From positions 1 to 10,114 of the forward strand of contig JBLHKL010000076.1 in assembly GCA_047618295.1 (NCBI GenBank): DNA of 10,114 nt. Reading direction: 5' to 3'. The stretch is from UBA7359 sp047618295 (GTDB taxonomy: Bacteria > Pseudomonadota > Gammaproteobacteria > Eutrophobiales > Eutrophobiaceae). Positions within the stretch are counted from its first letter, which is position 1, and every line of letters begins with the position of its first letter. The position numbers and the translations under genes are program-made. A model generated the notes under the pieces. The model did not search any database, was not told the DNA's origin, and saw only the letters and a list, made by a program, of their open reading frames with translations. Below, in pieces: positions 1 to 6,736 of this stretch.

Positions 1-188
1 CTAATTTTTTGTTTTTCTAAAGAGATGTTTATTTCACCGTTTGAGAACGGGAAACTGACTGATGAATTAATTTTGTCGAAATTTAAAAGGTCACTATTAC
101 TTATCGTTTTAGTAATTAATCGATAAAACTCATCATGAGTTACCGCCATATCACGTTTCAATTCAATCAAATCCGTCATTACATTCAT
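1..188 (-). CDS. Partial small protein of unknown function, fifth gene of the aor operon (N-terminus only)
   Basis: An open frame starts with ATG at 188 and runs off the left edge, giving 62 complete codons (MNVMTDLIELKRDMAVTHDE...). A GGTAGGG sequence just upstream of the ATG is a good ribosome binding site. A second ATG three codons in could also serve as start. No signal peptide or membrane segment is visible. The N-terminal third looks like an amphipathic helix, and the part near the edge (SFPFSNGEINISLEKQKI) has a beta-strand-like pattern. It follows the MoaD-like gene by 69 nt in the same direction, so it is probably the next cistron of the aldehyde oxidoreductase operon. I do not recognise the family. 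Its position suggests a role in cofactor insertion or maturation of that enzyme, which is inference only. It is fairly safe as a real gene because of the RBS and operon placement, though the frame is short. Confidence 0.7.
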   Translation of the reverse strand, partial: MNVMTDLIELKRDMAVTHDEFYRLITKTISNSDLLNFDKINSSVSFPFSNGEINISLEKQKI

Positions 189-257
189 ACCCTACCATTG
201 TGGTTTAACGGATCTCATGTTTTTGAATGATAAAACGAGAAACAATTAAGTTTGATT

Positions 258-509
258 TTAACCACCGGCTACAGGCGGCCAAACTGCAAGCGTGTCACCT
301 TCGCTAAATATAGAATTTTCTCTCTCATTTGGATCAAGATAGACACCGTTTAGTAATACAAGGTGTGCAGACTCTTTAGGAACGTTAAATCTCTCAAGAA
401 TTGAATAGGCCGATTCTGAAGCAGGGATATCTACTTTCGTAGCATGTTTTACTGCGTTTTCTGGTAGGTACTGACTTAACCCAGCATATAACTTTAGTGT
501 AATTTCCAT
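258..509 (-). CDS. MoaD/ThiS-like sulfur-carrier protein of the aldehyde oxidoreductase operon
   Basis: This 83-residue protein has the ubiquitin-like (beta-grasp) profile of MoaD/ThiS. It begins MEITLKLYAGL, has a central hydrophobic strand with VLLNGVYLD (about 52-60), then the conserved EGDTLAVWPPVAGG ending. The C-terminal Gly-Gly is the residue pair that is adenylated and thiocarboxylated in MoaD, where it donates sulfur to form the molybdopterin dithiolene. The gene begins 7 nt after the stop of the FAD subunit gene and has no clear Shine-Dalgarno, so translation is probably coupled to the gene before it. MoaD-like genes are often linked to tungsten-type aldehyde oxidoreductases, and this copy is likely a dedicated pterin-sulfur carrier for the neighbouring enzyme rather than the housekeeping MoaD. 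A ThiS-type thiamine role is less likely given the context. Confidence 0.88.
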   Translation of the reverse strand: MEITLKLYAGLSQYLPENAVKHATKVDIPASESAYSILERFNVPKESAHLVLLNGVYLDPNERENSIFSEGDTLAVWPPVAGG

Positions 510-516
510 TAACGAG

Positions 517-1782
517 TTAAATGACGCCAGCGTTATGACCTATTGCTTGGGTATTTGCCAGATAGGCTTCCATTATTCTGGTCGGATCTTTTATTAAATG
601 GTCCTTCCACTTACCTAAATTCAGTTTGGTTTGAATCAAGCCTCTTAGAACGCCTACGTGCTGAGTTAATCCAACTGCTTGTGCTCCAACCATGACATCG
701 TCCTCAAAAGAAAGACTCAAATAGCGATAACGATCGTTATCACATAGTTTTCCGGATTCACCACCGTCAATACCCATCCATAAACCATAAGAACTCGATA
801 TCAGTCCCATCGTATCCAGCACATTCATATTTACACATCCCTGATGGACTGTATCTTTGCCAGCCATATTCATGGCGGCAATACGTCCATGATCTGCGGC
901 GGTAGGTTGTATAGCCTGTACACTATACTCACCCGTAGAAAAGTCTTTCCCTTGGCAAACATCGCCCGCAGCATAGATATCAGCAATATTCGATTGCAGA
1001 CGATCATTAACTAACACGCCTTCATCTGTTTCCAGTCCACTTCCTTCCAGGAATTGAATATTAGCGGCAACACCCGTTGCAGAAATAACTAAATCAGCAT
1101 CAAGAACTTCACCATTATCAAGTTTAACTTTAAGTGAATCGCCACTACCCTTTTCAATAGCATCGACGCGTGTTGAAGTATGTACGGAAACACCTTTATC
1201 CTGACACCACCGCTTGATCATATTGCCTGCAGTTTGGTCCATCATCCTAGGGACCATTCTGTCACCCATTTCAATTACGGTAAGATTTACTTTTCGAAGC
1301 GCTAAGGATTCTAAAATAATACAGCCAATAAAACCGGCTCCCATTAAAACTACATTAGAACCAGGCTTGGCTTTATTGACGATATTTCTACCATCCTCAA
1401 GCGTCCAGCAAGAATGAATGCCGGGTAAGTCCATGCCTTCTATAGGGGGCGTCATTGGATGTGAGCCCGTAGCAATTAAGAGCTTGTCATAACTGATCTC
1501 ATCATGCTGCTCAAGATTCAATGATTTAGTTTTTGGATCTATATTACTAACTCTGTCTCTAATAATATCGATATCTTTTTTACTAAAATGTGATGCATTT
1601 TTCCTTAAATGTGTGCCTTCCTCTTTAATCTTGTCGATTAAATAATATGGCAAAGCCATTCGAGAATATGGTGCTTCAGGTTCATCCCCAATCATAATTA
1701 TGCTTGATGTTGGATCAACTTTACGTAATGTTTCTGCTGCTATAACACCTGATGGACCTGCGCCTACAATCACATGCTTCAT
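517..1782 (-). CDS. aorC: FAD/NAD(P)-binding reductase subunit of aldehyde oxidoreductase (AorC-like)
   Basis: This 421-residue protein belongs to the two-dinucleotide-binding flavoprotein fold. An FAD-binding GAGPSG lies at residues 7-12, an ATGSHP motif at 105-110, and a second Rossmann motif GAGFIG for NAD(P) at 148-153. The YAAGDV motif that contacts FAD is at 270-275. A C-terminal domain of about 110 residues follows. It lacks the CxxxxC redox disulfide of thioredoxin-reductase-like members, which fits an NAD(P)H:ferredoxin or rubredoxin reductase-like role. Size and order after the Fe-S and large AOR subunits match the 45-kDa FAD subunit AorC of Aromatoleum-type enzymes, which lets the complex use NAD. 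An RBS (GAGGGG) precedes the ATG, and the gene sits 54 nt after the large subunit. The fold is certain; the assignment as an AOR subunit comes from context. Confidence 0.88.
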   Translation of the reverse strand: MKHVIVGAGPSGVIAAETLRKVDPTSSIIMIGDEPEAPYSRMALPYYLIDKIKEEGTHLRKNASHFSKKDIDIIRDRVSNIDPKTKSLNLEQHDEISYDKLLIATGSHPMTPPIEGMDLPGIHSCWTLEDGRNIVNKAKPGSNVVLMGAGFIGCIILESLALRKVNLTVIEMGDRMVPRMMDQTAGNMIKRWCQDKGVSVHTSTRVDAIEKGSGDSLKVKLDNGEVLDADLVISATGVAANIQFLEGSGLETDEGVLVNDRLQSNIADIYAAGDVCQGKDFSTGEYSVQAIQPTAADHGRIAAMNMAGKDTVHQGCVNMNVLDTMGLISSSYGLWMGIDGGESGKLCDNDRYRYLSLSFEDDVMVGAQAVGLTQHVGVLRGLIQTKLNLGKWKDHLIKDPTRIMEAYLANTQAIGHNAGVI

Positions 1783-1823
1783 GTCTTTACCCCTCTAATG
1801 TTTTAACCGACTAAAACCAGAAT

Positions 1824-1848
1824 CTACAGATCTAGGCTACAGACCTAG
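1824..1848. repeat. Short imperfect tandem duplication overlapping the aorB stop codon
   Basis: CTACAGATCTAG (1824-1835) is followed after one base by CTACAGACCTAG (1837-1848), a 13-bp-period tandem repeat with one internal mismatch. The second copy, read on the minus strand, contains the TAG stop of the large AOR subunit. The first copy repeats TAG downstream in another frame. It looks like a small slippage duplication at the 3' end of the gene, with no evident hairpin or T-tract. Confidence 0.6.
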
Positions 1849-3687
1849 ACGAGAACGGGTTTCATCTGTCGGCACACCATCAAGTGTCCAACCTCGTACT
1901 TCATAGTATTCTGGCAACATTTTATGTAAATCATTAGCTCTACCTTCCGCAGGACCTGTTTTAGCAGCATCTTTGAGAAGTCGCTTAGGTAATGTGTCGT
2001 CCTTTGCCGTAATCCCAGCAGCTAAATTATAATCACGTTCCATCGTCCAGATACGTTCACCAACGACCAAGCATCGCTCAGCACTCCAATCACCTTCGCA
2101 AGCGGCATCAATTTGCGGTGCAATATCTTCAAGTGTCCAAGCGAATGTCGTAAAGGCACAGATTCCTGCAGAATCTACAACAGCTGTTGCGTCTTGAAAG
2201 GCCTTAACCAATCCCGCTTTACCATCAGTAGCCAATGGATCTGTCTTCTCTGGAATCCCTAATATTTCTGATGCAACTGTATATCCTCGAAGATGGCACG
2301 CACCACGGTTCGAAGTCGCGTAAGCCAAACCAATACCTTGTATGCCACGTGGGTCATAAGCAGGAAACTCCTGACCTTTTACGGTCATAGATAGCTCAGG
2401 ACGACCGTATTTTTCACACATCCTTTTAGAACCCTGTCCAAGCTCTAGACCAAAACCCTCGCCTCTTACAGTGACCTCTGTCGCCCAGAGTAGCGCTTCG
2501 GCAGAACCAAAAACCAGTTCCATGCCTCCGGTGTCTTTTACTGTAATAGCACCTTCTTCAAACAACTCCATAGCCGCGGCTATCGTCGCACCCAATGATA
2601 TCGGGTCAACGGCATCCTCATTACATAAGAAATTAGCAGCCGTAATGGCATCAAGATCATCAACGCCGCAATCAGATCCCAAAGACCATGCATTTTCAAA
2701 CTCAAGCCCCCCAGAATTACCGTGATATTGCGGCTTGTCTTTTACTGAAAAGTGGTCCTTGTCTACAGTAGATATGCGTTGACAGGCAATGGTACAACCA
2801 AAACATGCACCATTCGTCGTCAGATTGGCCTTACCGTCACTTGCACGAACTTCGAGCATGGCTTCACCAGAGATTTTACTCGCACCTTCAAACTGCACAT
2901 CTTGATGATTACGTGACGGTAATGCGCCGACCTCGTTGATGACATTCATCAATACTTGTGTTCCGAGTGCGGGTAAGCCTTCGCCGGTAACCGCATTTTC
3001 CGCCAATACTTTCTTACCTTCCTCAGACGCTTTGAAAAATTTGGCGGGGTCACTGATATTACCCACACCCAATGTTCCACGTATTGCAACTGCCTTGAGG
3101 TTCTTTGACGCCATGACAGTACCCACACCAGAACGTCCCGCTGCTCTATGCAGGTCGTTGACGATGGCAGAAAACAAACAACCTTTTTCTGCTGCACGAC
3201 CGACTACTGCAATTCGCACTAGTGGGTCCTGATGTTTGGCATGAATCAGTTCATCTGTTGCCCAGGCTGATTTACCCCACAGATCTTCTGCAGAAAGCAA
3301 TTCAGCCTTATCATTTTCTATATATAAATAAACAGGCGTTGGCGATTTGCCTTCAATAATAATCATATCGAAACCTGCGTTTTTCATCTCGTTGCCGAAA
3401 TAGCCGCCCGAGTTAGAACAAGCGATACAGCCTGTTAAAGGACTCTTAGTTACTACTGAATATCGTCCTGCAGTTGACACCATGGTTCCGGTCAATGGGC
3501 CTGTGGTCATGATCATCTTGTTCTCAGGACCCAAGGCATCACAGGTTGGATCAGTCTCTTCAACCAAATATTTTGTTGCTAAGCCACGCTGACCTAAATA
3601 ATCGTTAGCCCATTGCATATTGAGGGGTTCATTCGTAATTGAACCCTTTGTTAGATTCACACGTAGTACATTTTTAGTCCAAGCCAT
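1837..3687 (-). CDS. aorB: Tungsten-type aldehyde:ferredoxin oxidoreductase, catalytic large subunit (AorB-like)
   Basis: The 616-residue protein carries all AOR family landmarks and is of usual length. The N-terminal domain opens with LRVNLTKG (8-15), followed by TTGPLTGTMVSTAGRYS (61-77) and the glycine-rich stretch to about 105. The [4Fe-4S] ligands are C295, C298 and C302 (CxxCxxxC) with a distant C510 (DSAGIC), the same arrangement as in Pyrococcus furiosus AOR. The pterin-binding and active-site motif DPRG...LAYATSNRGACHLRGY spans 445-469, with H465 the probable active-site histidine. Acidic residues around E329-E331 sit where the family keeps a glutamate near the metal. It converts aldehydes to carboxylates in the cytoplasm using bis-pterin tungsten (possibly molybdenum). 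Metal and substrate cannot be read from the sequence. The start is supported by AGGAG eight bases upstream. It is translated directly after the Fe-S subunit. Confidence 0.95.
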   Translation of the reverse strand: MAWTKNVLRVNLTKGSITNEPLNMQWANDYLGQRGLATKYLVEETDPTCDALGPENKMIMTTGPLTGTMVSTAGRYSVVTKSPLTGCIACSNSGGYFGNEMKNAGFDMIIIEGKSPTPVYLYIENDKAELLSAEDLWGKSAWATDELIHAKHQDPLVRIAVVGRAAEKGCLFSAIVNDLHRAAGRSGVGTVMASKNLKAVAIRGTLGVGNISDPAKFFKASEEGKKVLAENAVTGEGLPALGTQVLMNVINEVGALPSRNHQDVQFEGASKISGEAMLEVRASDGKANLTTNGACFGCTIACQRISTVDKDHFSVKDKPQYHGNSGGLEFENAWSLGSDCGVDDLDAITAANFLCNEDAVDPISLGATIAAAMELFEEGAITVKDTGGMELVFGSAEALLWATEVTVRGEGFGLELGQGSKRMCEKYGRPELSMTVKGQEFPAYDPRGIQGIGLAYATSNRGACHLRGYTVASEILGIPEKTDPLATDGKAGLVKAFQDATAVVDSAGICAFTTFAWTLEDIAPQIDAACEGDWSAERCLVVGERIWTMERDYNLAAGITAKDDTLPKRLLKDAAKTGPAEGRANDLHKMLPEYYEVRGWTLDGVPTDETRSRLGL

Positions 3688-3704
3688 TTCTCATTCTCCT
3701 ACGT

Positions 3705-4178
3705 CTATGCGTTATCTTGTGGAAGGTTTTGTGCTGCATGAGCACGCATTCTTTCCAAACCACTATGTTCAGAATCTACATAGGTTATCGCCTGTGTAGG
3801 ACAAGCCTTAGCACATTCAGGGTCACCACCACATAAATCACATTTTTGAACTACAGCCGTCTCTTGATTGTAATTAACTGTGCCGAATGGGCAGGCTATG
3901 GTGCAGACCTTACAACCAACACAGATGTCATCAATAACTTCTTTTGCGCCGGTAGCTTCATTTATAACAATAGCTTCGACCGGACAGGCATGTAGGCACC
4001 AAGCCTCTGTACATTGTGTACATGTGTAAGGAACGAAACGCCCTTCATCATGAAAAGTAAATATTTTTATACGCGATTTTGAAGGATTAAAAACGCCTTC
4101 TGCCTGATAGGAACAAGCCATTTCGCATTGTAGACAACCAGTGCATTTTTCTGGTTCGATCTGTAAAGATCTGAGCAT
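3705..4178 (-). CDS. aorA: Four-[4Fe-4S] ferredoxin-type electron-transfer subunit (AorA-like)
   Basis: This 157-residue polyferredoxin resembles the HycB/DmsB family. Sixteen cysteines fall in four groups: C12-C15-C18-C22, C53-C56-C61-C65, C86-C89-C92-C96 and C113-C116-C122-C126, so four cubane clusters are expected. There is no Tat or Sec signal, so it is cytoplasmic. It is the first gene of the operon, 17 nt ahead of the large AOR subunit, and its length matches the 17-kDa Fe-S subunit AorA that wires the tungsten site to the FAD subunit. A strong RBS (GAGGGG, about 9 nt before ATG) and a sigma-70-like promoter upstream support the start at 4178. The C-terminus after the last cluster is a short, charged tail. 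An alternative reading as a generic ferredoxin for a DMSO-reductase-type enzyme is ruled out by the neighbours. Confidence 0.92.
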   Translation of the reverse strand: MLRSLQIEPEKCTGCLQCEMACSYQAEGVFNPSKSRIKIFTFHDEGRFVPYTCTQCTEAWCLHACPVEAIVINEATGAKEVIDDICVGCKVCTIACPFGTVNYNQETAVVQKCDLCGGDPECAKACPTQAITYVDSEHSGLERMRAHAAQNLPQDNA

Positions 4179-4250
4179 TGTGTATACCCCTCGTTGGTGT
4201 TAATTCCTGATTTGAATTCTCAAAGATCCAATATCTATTTAACTTTTGTG

Positions 4251-4280
4251 ATTATAAATAACAATTAATACTAATTTCAA
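4251..4280 (-). promoter_or_regulatory. Putative sigma-70 promoter of the aor operon
   Basis: Read on the minus strand, TTGAAA (4280-4275) is followed by 18 bases and a perfect TATAAT (4256-4251). Transcription would begin near 4244, leaving a leader of about 65 nt before the ATG of the Fe-S subunit. This is a near-consensus housekeeping promoter. An AT-rich background makes chance matches more likely. Confidence 0.5.
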
Positions 4281-4364
4281 TTTTAGAAGTATAACCACTA
4301 TTTCTATTGATAGCACCCATATATAAAACTCGGAATATAAGATATTTATCTATATAAATTAATC

Positions 4365-4381
4365 TGTTGCAAAATGCGACA
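4365..4381. repeat. Inverted repeat TGTTGC-N5-GCGACA, candidate operator
   Basis: TGTTGC (4365-4370) and GCGACA (4376-4381) form a 6-bp inverted repeat with one mismatch around AAAAT. It lies about 120-137 bp upstream of the predicted aor start site, a distance used by upstream activator sites. It shares TTGC/GCRACA half-sites with the element at 4448-4458. A role as binding site for the adjacent Fis-HTH regulator is inference. Confidence 0.35.
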
Positions 4382-4447
4382 ACTTCTAAAGTTTTGCTAA
4401 ATTACTAAATCCTATATAACCGAATATAATATATTTACGGCAGAAAT

Positions 4448-4476
4448 TTGCATCGCAACACACATCTATATATACA
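4448..4476 (+). promoter_or_regulatory. Putative promoter of the regulator gene, with -35 overlapped by an inverted repeat
   Basis: TTGCAT (4448-4453), 17 bases, then TATACA (4471-4476) form a plausible sigma-70 promoter with a start near 4483 and a leader of about 70 nt. The -35 hexamer is embedded in TTGC-ATC-GCAA (4448-4458), a perfect 4-bp inverted repeat resembling the half-sites at 4365-4381. If the regulator binds here it would block its own promoter (autorepression); this is inferred. Confidence 0.4.
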
Positions 4477-4551
4477 AAACTGAATTTACGCTATATTTAG
4501 AGCATAATTCACAAAATTAATGACAATGTAACTAACTGTAAACTAAATACA

Positions 4552-5709
4552 ATGTCTCAAGTCGAATCAATTAAAGCAGCAATTCCACTTAATGCTAGCG
4601 CTTCACAATATGCAGTAAGAAATGCATGGGAAAAGTTTGTTAGTACTGGTGAGTTAAACCATAAACGACTTCGTCCTGTCATTGCAGACAGTTGGCTTCG
4701 TTGCCATGAATTAGGTATTAACCCTCTCGGTACTCGGGCACGTTCTGTAATATCCAAAGAAGAAATCGAAGCAAAACTCCATACTGAAAACTTTGGAATT
4801 TCCGGAGTAAATGTATTCAATAGAATGTCTAATACAGTTGAAGACACGGGACATGCTCTTGTTTTAGCGGATCATACCGGATGTATTTTATATTCAGTTT
4901 TTCATAAGCATATACAGGATCATCTAGAAAGGGTTAATTTTAGACCCGGTGGTGAATGGCACACAGATGCCGTCGGACCTAATGGCATAGGCACAACATT
5001 ATCCGTTGGCAAACCAGAAGTCGTTATGGGAACGGAACATTACTGCCAGGGTTGGAAACCTTGGGTATGCTATGGCGCACCGATTCATAATCCAAGCGAT
5101 CACTCTGTGCTAGGTGTAGTTGATATCACCGGCCCTGCAAACAAAATCTGTGTTGAAGCTATGGCATTAGCGATATCAATTGCTCATTCTATAGAGTCTG
5201 ACTTATCTGTTTTACAACTTACCAAACGTGATAAATTACGCCAAGCCTACCGAAGTCTGCAAATAAGATGGCCAAATGATGCAAGCATTGCTGTTGATGA
5301 GTATGGCTTTGTCATTGATATGAACTCACATGCAGATACCTTGCTAAATACTCCATCTTGTATATTAAATCAGTCTATCCATTTATATTTACCCAGCCTT
5401 ACACTCTCTATTAATACGTGTATTACTAATGGCGTTGAAATGGAATGTGAAGTTGAGTTGGATAAAATGTTAATGAATAGCGCACGTTTTCAATTAACAC
5501 CGATAATAGAAAATGGTGAACGGCTAGGTTGTTTTATTATGATTCTAGGCGGGGAGAAAATACACCATGACTTGACCAGTCTGCGATCAAACGAGGATGA
5601 ATTAATCAGAAAAACACTCGTGGAAACAAGTGGAAACATCAGTAAGGCCGCCAGGATTCTAAATATAGACCGCGCAACAATCTACCGCCGACGTAAAAAT
5701 TGGGGATGA
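4552..5709 (+). CDS. AcoR-like GAF/Fis-HTH transcriptional regulator lacking the AAA+ domain
   Basis: The 385-residue protein starts like acetoin-regulator AcoR proteins (RPVIADSWLRC at 41-51). It has a GAF-type sensor over about 90-215, including GPNGIGTTL (142-150) and GVVDITGP (188-195). A PAS-like segment follows at about 240-332. The Fis-type helix-turn-helix is at the C-terminus (about 348-384), with GNISKAARILNIDRATIYRRRK as its recognisable core (361-382). Full-length AcoR-type activators have about 600 or more residues and a central AAA+ ATPase with Walker A and GAFTGA motifs. None is present here, and the PAS-like part leads straight to the HTH without any frame break. It therefore probably does not activate sigma-54 polymerase. 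Its divergent position points to control of the aor operon, perhaps in response to an alcohol or aldehyde bound by GAF. No Shine-Dalgarno is visible, so translation may be weak. Confidence 0.88.
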   Translation: MSQVESIKAAIPLNASASQYAVRNAWEKFVSTGELNHKRLRPVIADSWLRCHELGINPLGTRARSVISKEEIEAKLHTENFGISGVNVFNRMSNTVEDTGHALVLADHTGCILYSVFHKHIQDHLERVNFRPGGEWHTDAVGPNGIGTTLSVGKPEVVMGTEHYCQGWKPWVCYGAPIHNPSDHSVLGVVDITGPANKICVEAMALAISIAHSIESDLSVLQLTKRDKLRQAYRSLQIRWPNDASIAVDEYGFVIDMNSHADTLLNTPSCILNQSIHLYLPSLTLSINTCITNGVEMECEVELDKMLMNSARFQLTPIIENGERLGCFIMILGGEKIHHDLTSLRSNEDELIRKTLVETSGNISKAARILNIDRATIYRRRKNWG

Positions 5710-5769
5710 CGAATACATTCTTACAAAAGATCATACTTAAGCATCTTTAAAATTCAGGCAATTCTCCTA

Positions 5770-5784
5770 TCCATTTTTAATGGA
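5770..5784. terminator. Small hairpin downstream of the regulator, possible weak terminator
   Basis: TCCATT-TTT-AATGGA is a perfect 6-bp inverted repeat 60 bp after the regulator stop, followed by AATTTAA. The stem is AT-rich and there is no run of Ts, so terminator strength would be low. It may instead be an operator-like palindrome ahead of the next gene. Further upstream of that gene, TTCAGC (5822-5827) and TATAAA (5846-5851) separated by 18 bases give a weak promoter guess. Confidence 0.28.
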
Positions 5785-5880
5785 ATTTAACCTATATTGT
5801 ATTGTCGAAGTATTCAGTTACTTCAGCTATTCACATATGGCAAAATATAAACACTAACCTATCATTACAGGTAACACTTC

Positions 5881-6696
5881 ATGTTGAAAAATTACATCGT
5901 GATAATAAAATCAAGTTTAATTGCAATGCTTTTAGTTTCTAATATCGCACTCGCAGAAAATATAGAAGTACACTTCGCTTTCATTGGTCAGAAAGATCAC
6001 GCCGCCCTACTTGGCGCTAAACAAGGTCTCAGCGAAGCTAATCTACAAGGCCAATTTCTCAATCAAAAATACGAATTAGATCTAATATCTGTAGAGAATG
6101 CAAATACGCACGATTTTTCCAAATACATTGCAGTTCTGACAGCTGTCGATATCGATACCTATACAAAGCTTGCTGATGCTTTGCCGAATCTCGCTGTCTT
6201 TAACTTATCTATTAAAGATGACCAACTAAGATCAGCGTGCATAAAAAATGCACTACACATAATTCCTAGTAACACGATGGAATTAGATGCCAAAAACCAA
6301 TGGCAAAAGAAGAAACCCGATTCAATTGTGAAGGCTCAAGCTTGGCATCCAGACTTTGTTAAATTCGCTGCACGTGATCTCAACAAACGTTTTAAAAAGA
6401 ATCAAAAAATATTAATGGATGATAATTCATGGGCTGGTTGGGCAGCAGTTAAGATGACATCTGATGCCGTTGCAAGAACAAAAATAAACGACCCAGCAAA
6501 GATGTTACATTATCTTAAAACAGATCTTGCTTTTGATGGCCAAAAAGGAATTGTTATGGATTTCAGAGAAACGGGGCAATTACGACAACCTATTTTATTG
6601 GTAGAAAACAATAAAATAGTTGCTGAAGCACCAGTTCGAGGCGTTGCCAAACCACCAACATTAGACAGCTTAGGGATATTAAGCTGTGAAAAGTAG
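5881..6696 (+). CDS. Shortened ABC-type substrate-binding protein of the PQQ-alcohol-dehydrogenase-associated family
   Basis: The 271-residue exported protein has a signal peptide cleaved probably after IALA (residue 25). Segments matching the periplasmic-binding family linked to PQQ-dependent alcohol dehydrogenase systems are an N-terminal part with FAFIGQKDHAALLGAKQGL (32-50), LPNLAVFNL (101-109), C120, NALHIIPSN (123-131), AWHPDFVKFAARDLNKRF (154-171), GQLRQPILL (232-240) and the terminal LDSLGI..C (261-269). Family members as I recall them are about 350 residues or more, and here roughly 100 residues between NALHIIPSN and AWHPDF, most of one lobe, are missing. The reading frame is intact. 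The two cysteines (C120, C269) sit near conserved family positions and may pair. It precedes the beta-propeller gene by 40 nt in one transcription unit. The transporter ATPase and permease are not in the window, so a ligand-binding or sensory role without import is possible. Confidence 0.78.
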   Translation: MLKNYIVIIKSSLIAMLLVSNIALAENIEVHFAFIGQKDHAALLGAKQGLSEANLQGQFLNQKYELDLISVENANTHDFSKYIAVLTAVDIDTYTKLADALPNLAVFNLSIKDDQLRSACIKNALHIIPSNTMELDAKNQWQKKKPDSIVKAQAWHPDFVKFAARDLNKRFKKNQKILMDDNSWAGWAAVKMTSDAVARTKINDPAKMLHYLKTDLAFDGQKGIVMDFRETGQLRQPILLVENNKIVAEAPVRGVAKPPTLDSLGILSCEK

Positions 6697-6736
6697 TCTA
6701 TCTATATATGAAATTAACACTATCAGGAGTTTTTAA

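Larger units (their letters stand above)
4179..4551. other. Divergent AT-rich intergenic regulatory region between aorA and the GAF-Fis regulator
   Basis: This 373-bp gap holds no credible gene. It is very AT-rich and contains promoter-like elements in both directions plus two small inverted repeats, annotated separately. No correctly spaced sigma-54 (GG-N10-GC) element was found facing the aor operon by reading both strands. The closest thing is GGCAGAAATTTGC at 4439-4451 on the plus strand, whose spacing is one base short. The regulator gene has no visible Shine-Dalgarno upstream of its ATG, and its frame is open back to a TAG at 4498 with no other ATG, so the annotated start is the only plausible one. 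Confidence 0.7.

Noticed and set aside
2471..3232. Open frames antisense or out of frame inside the AOR large-subunit gene
   Set aside because: They overlap a strongly conserved enzyme, lack RBSs and have low-complexity Ser/Ala/Pro-rich translations typical of shadow frames.
4179..4250. Possible molybdenum/tungsten cofactor riboswitch in the aorA leader
   Set aside because: The leader is short and AT-rich, and I could see no stable multi-helix structure or recognisable Moco-motif core.
4439..4451. Sigma-54-like element GGCAGAAATTTGC facing the regulator gene
   Set aside because: The GG to GC spacing is 9 rather than the strict 10 bases, the leading T is missing, and the overlapping sigma-70 match fits better.
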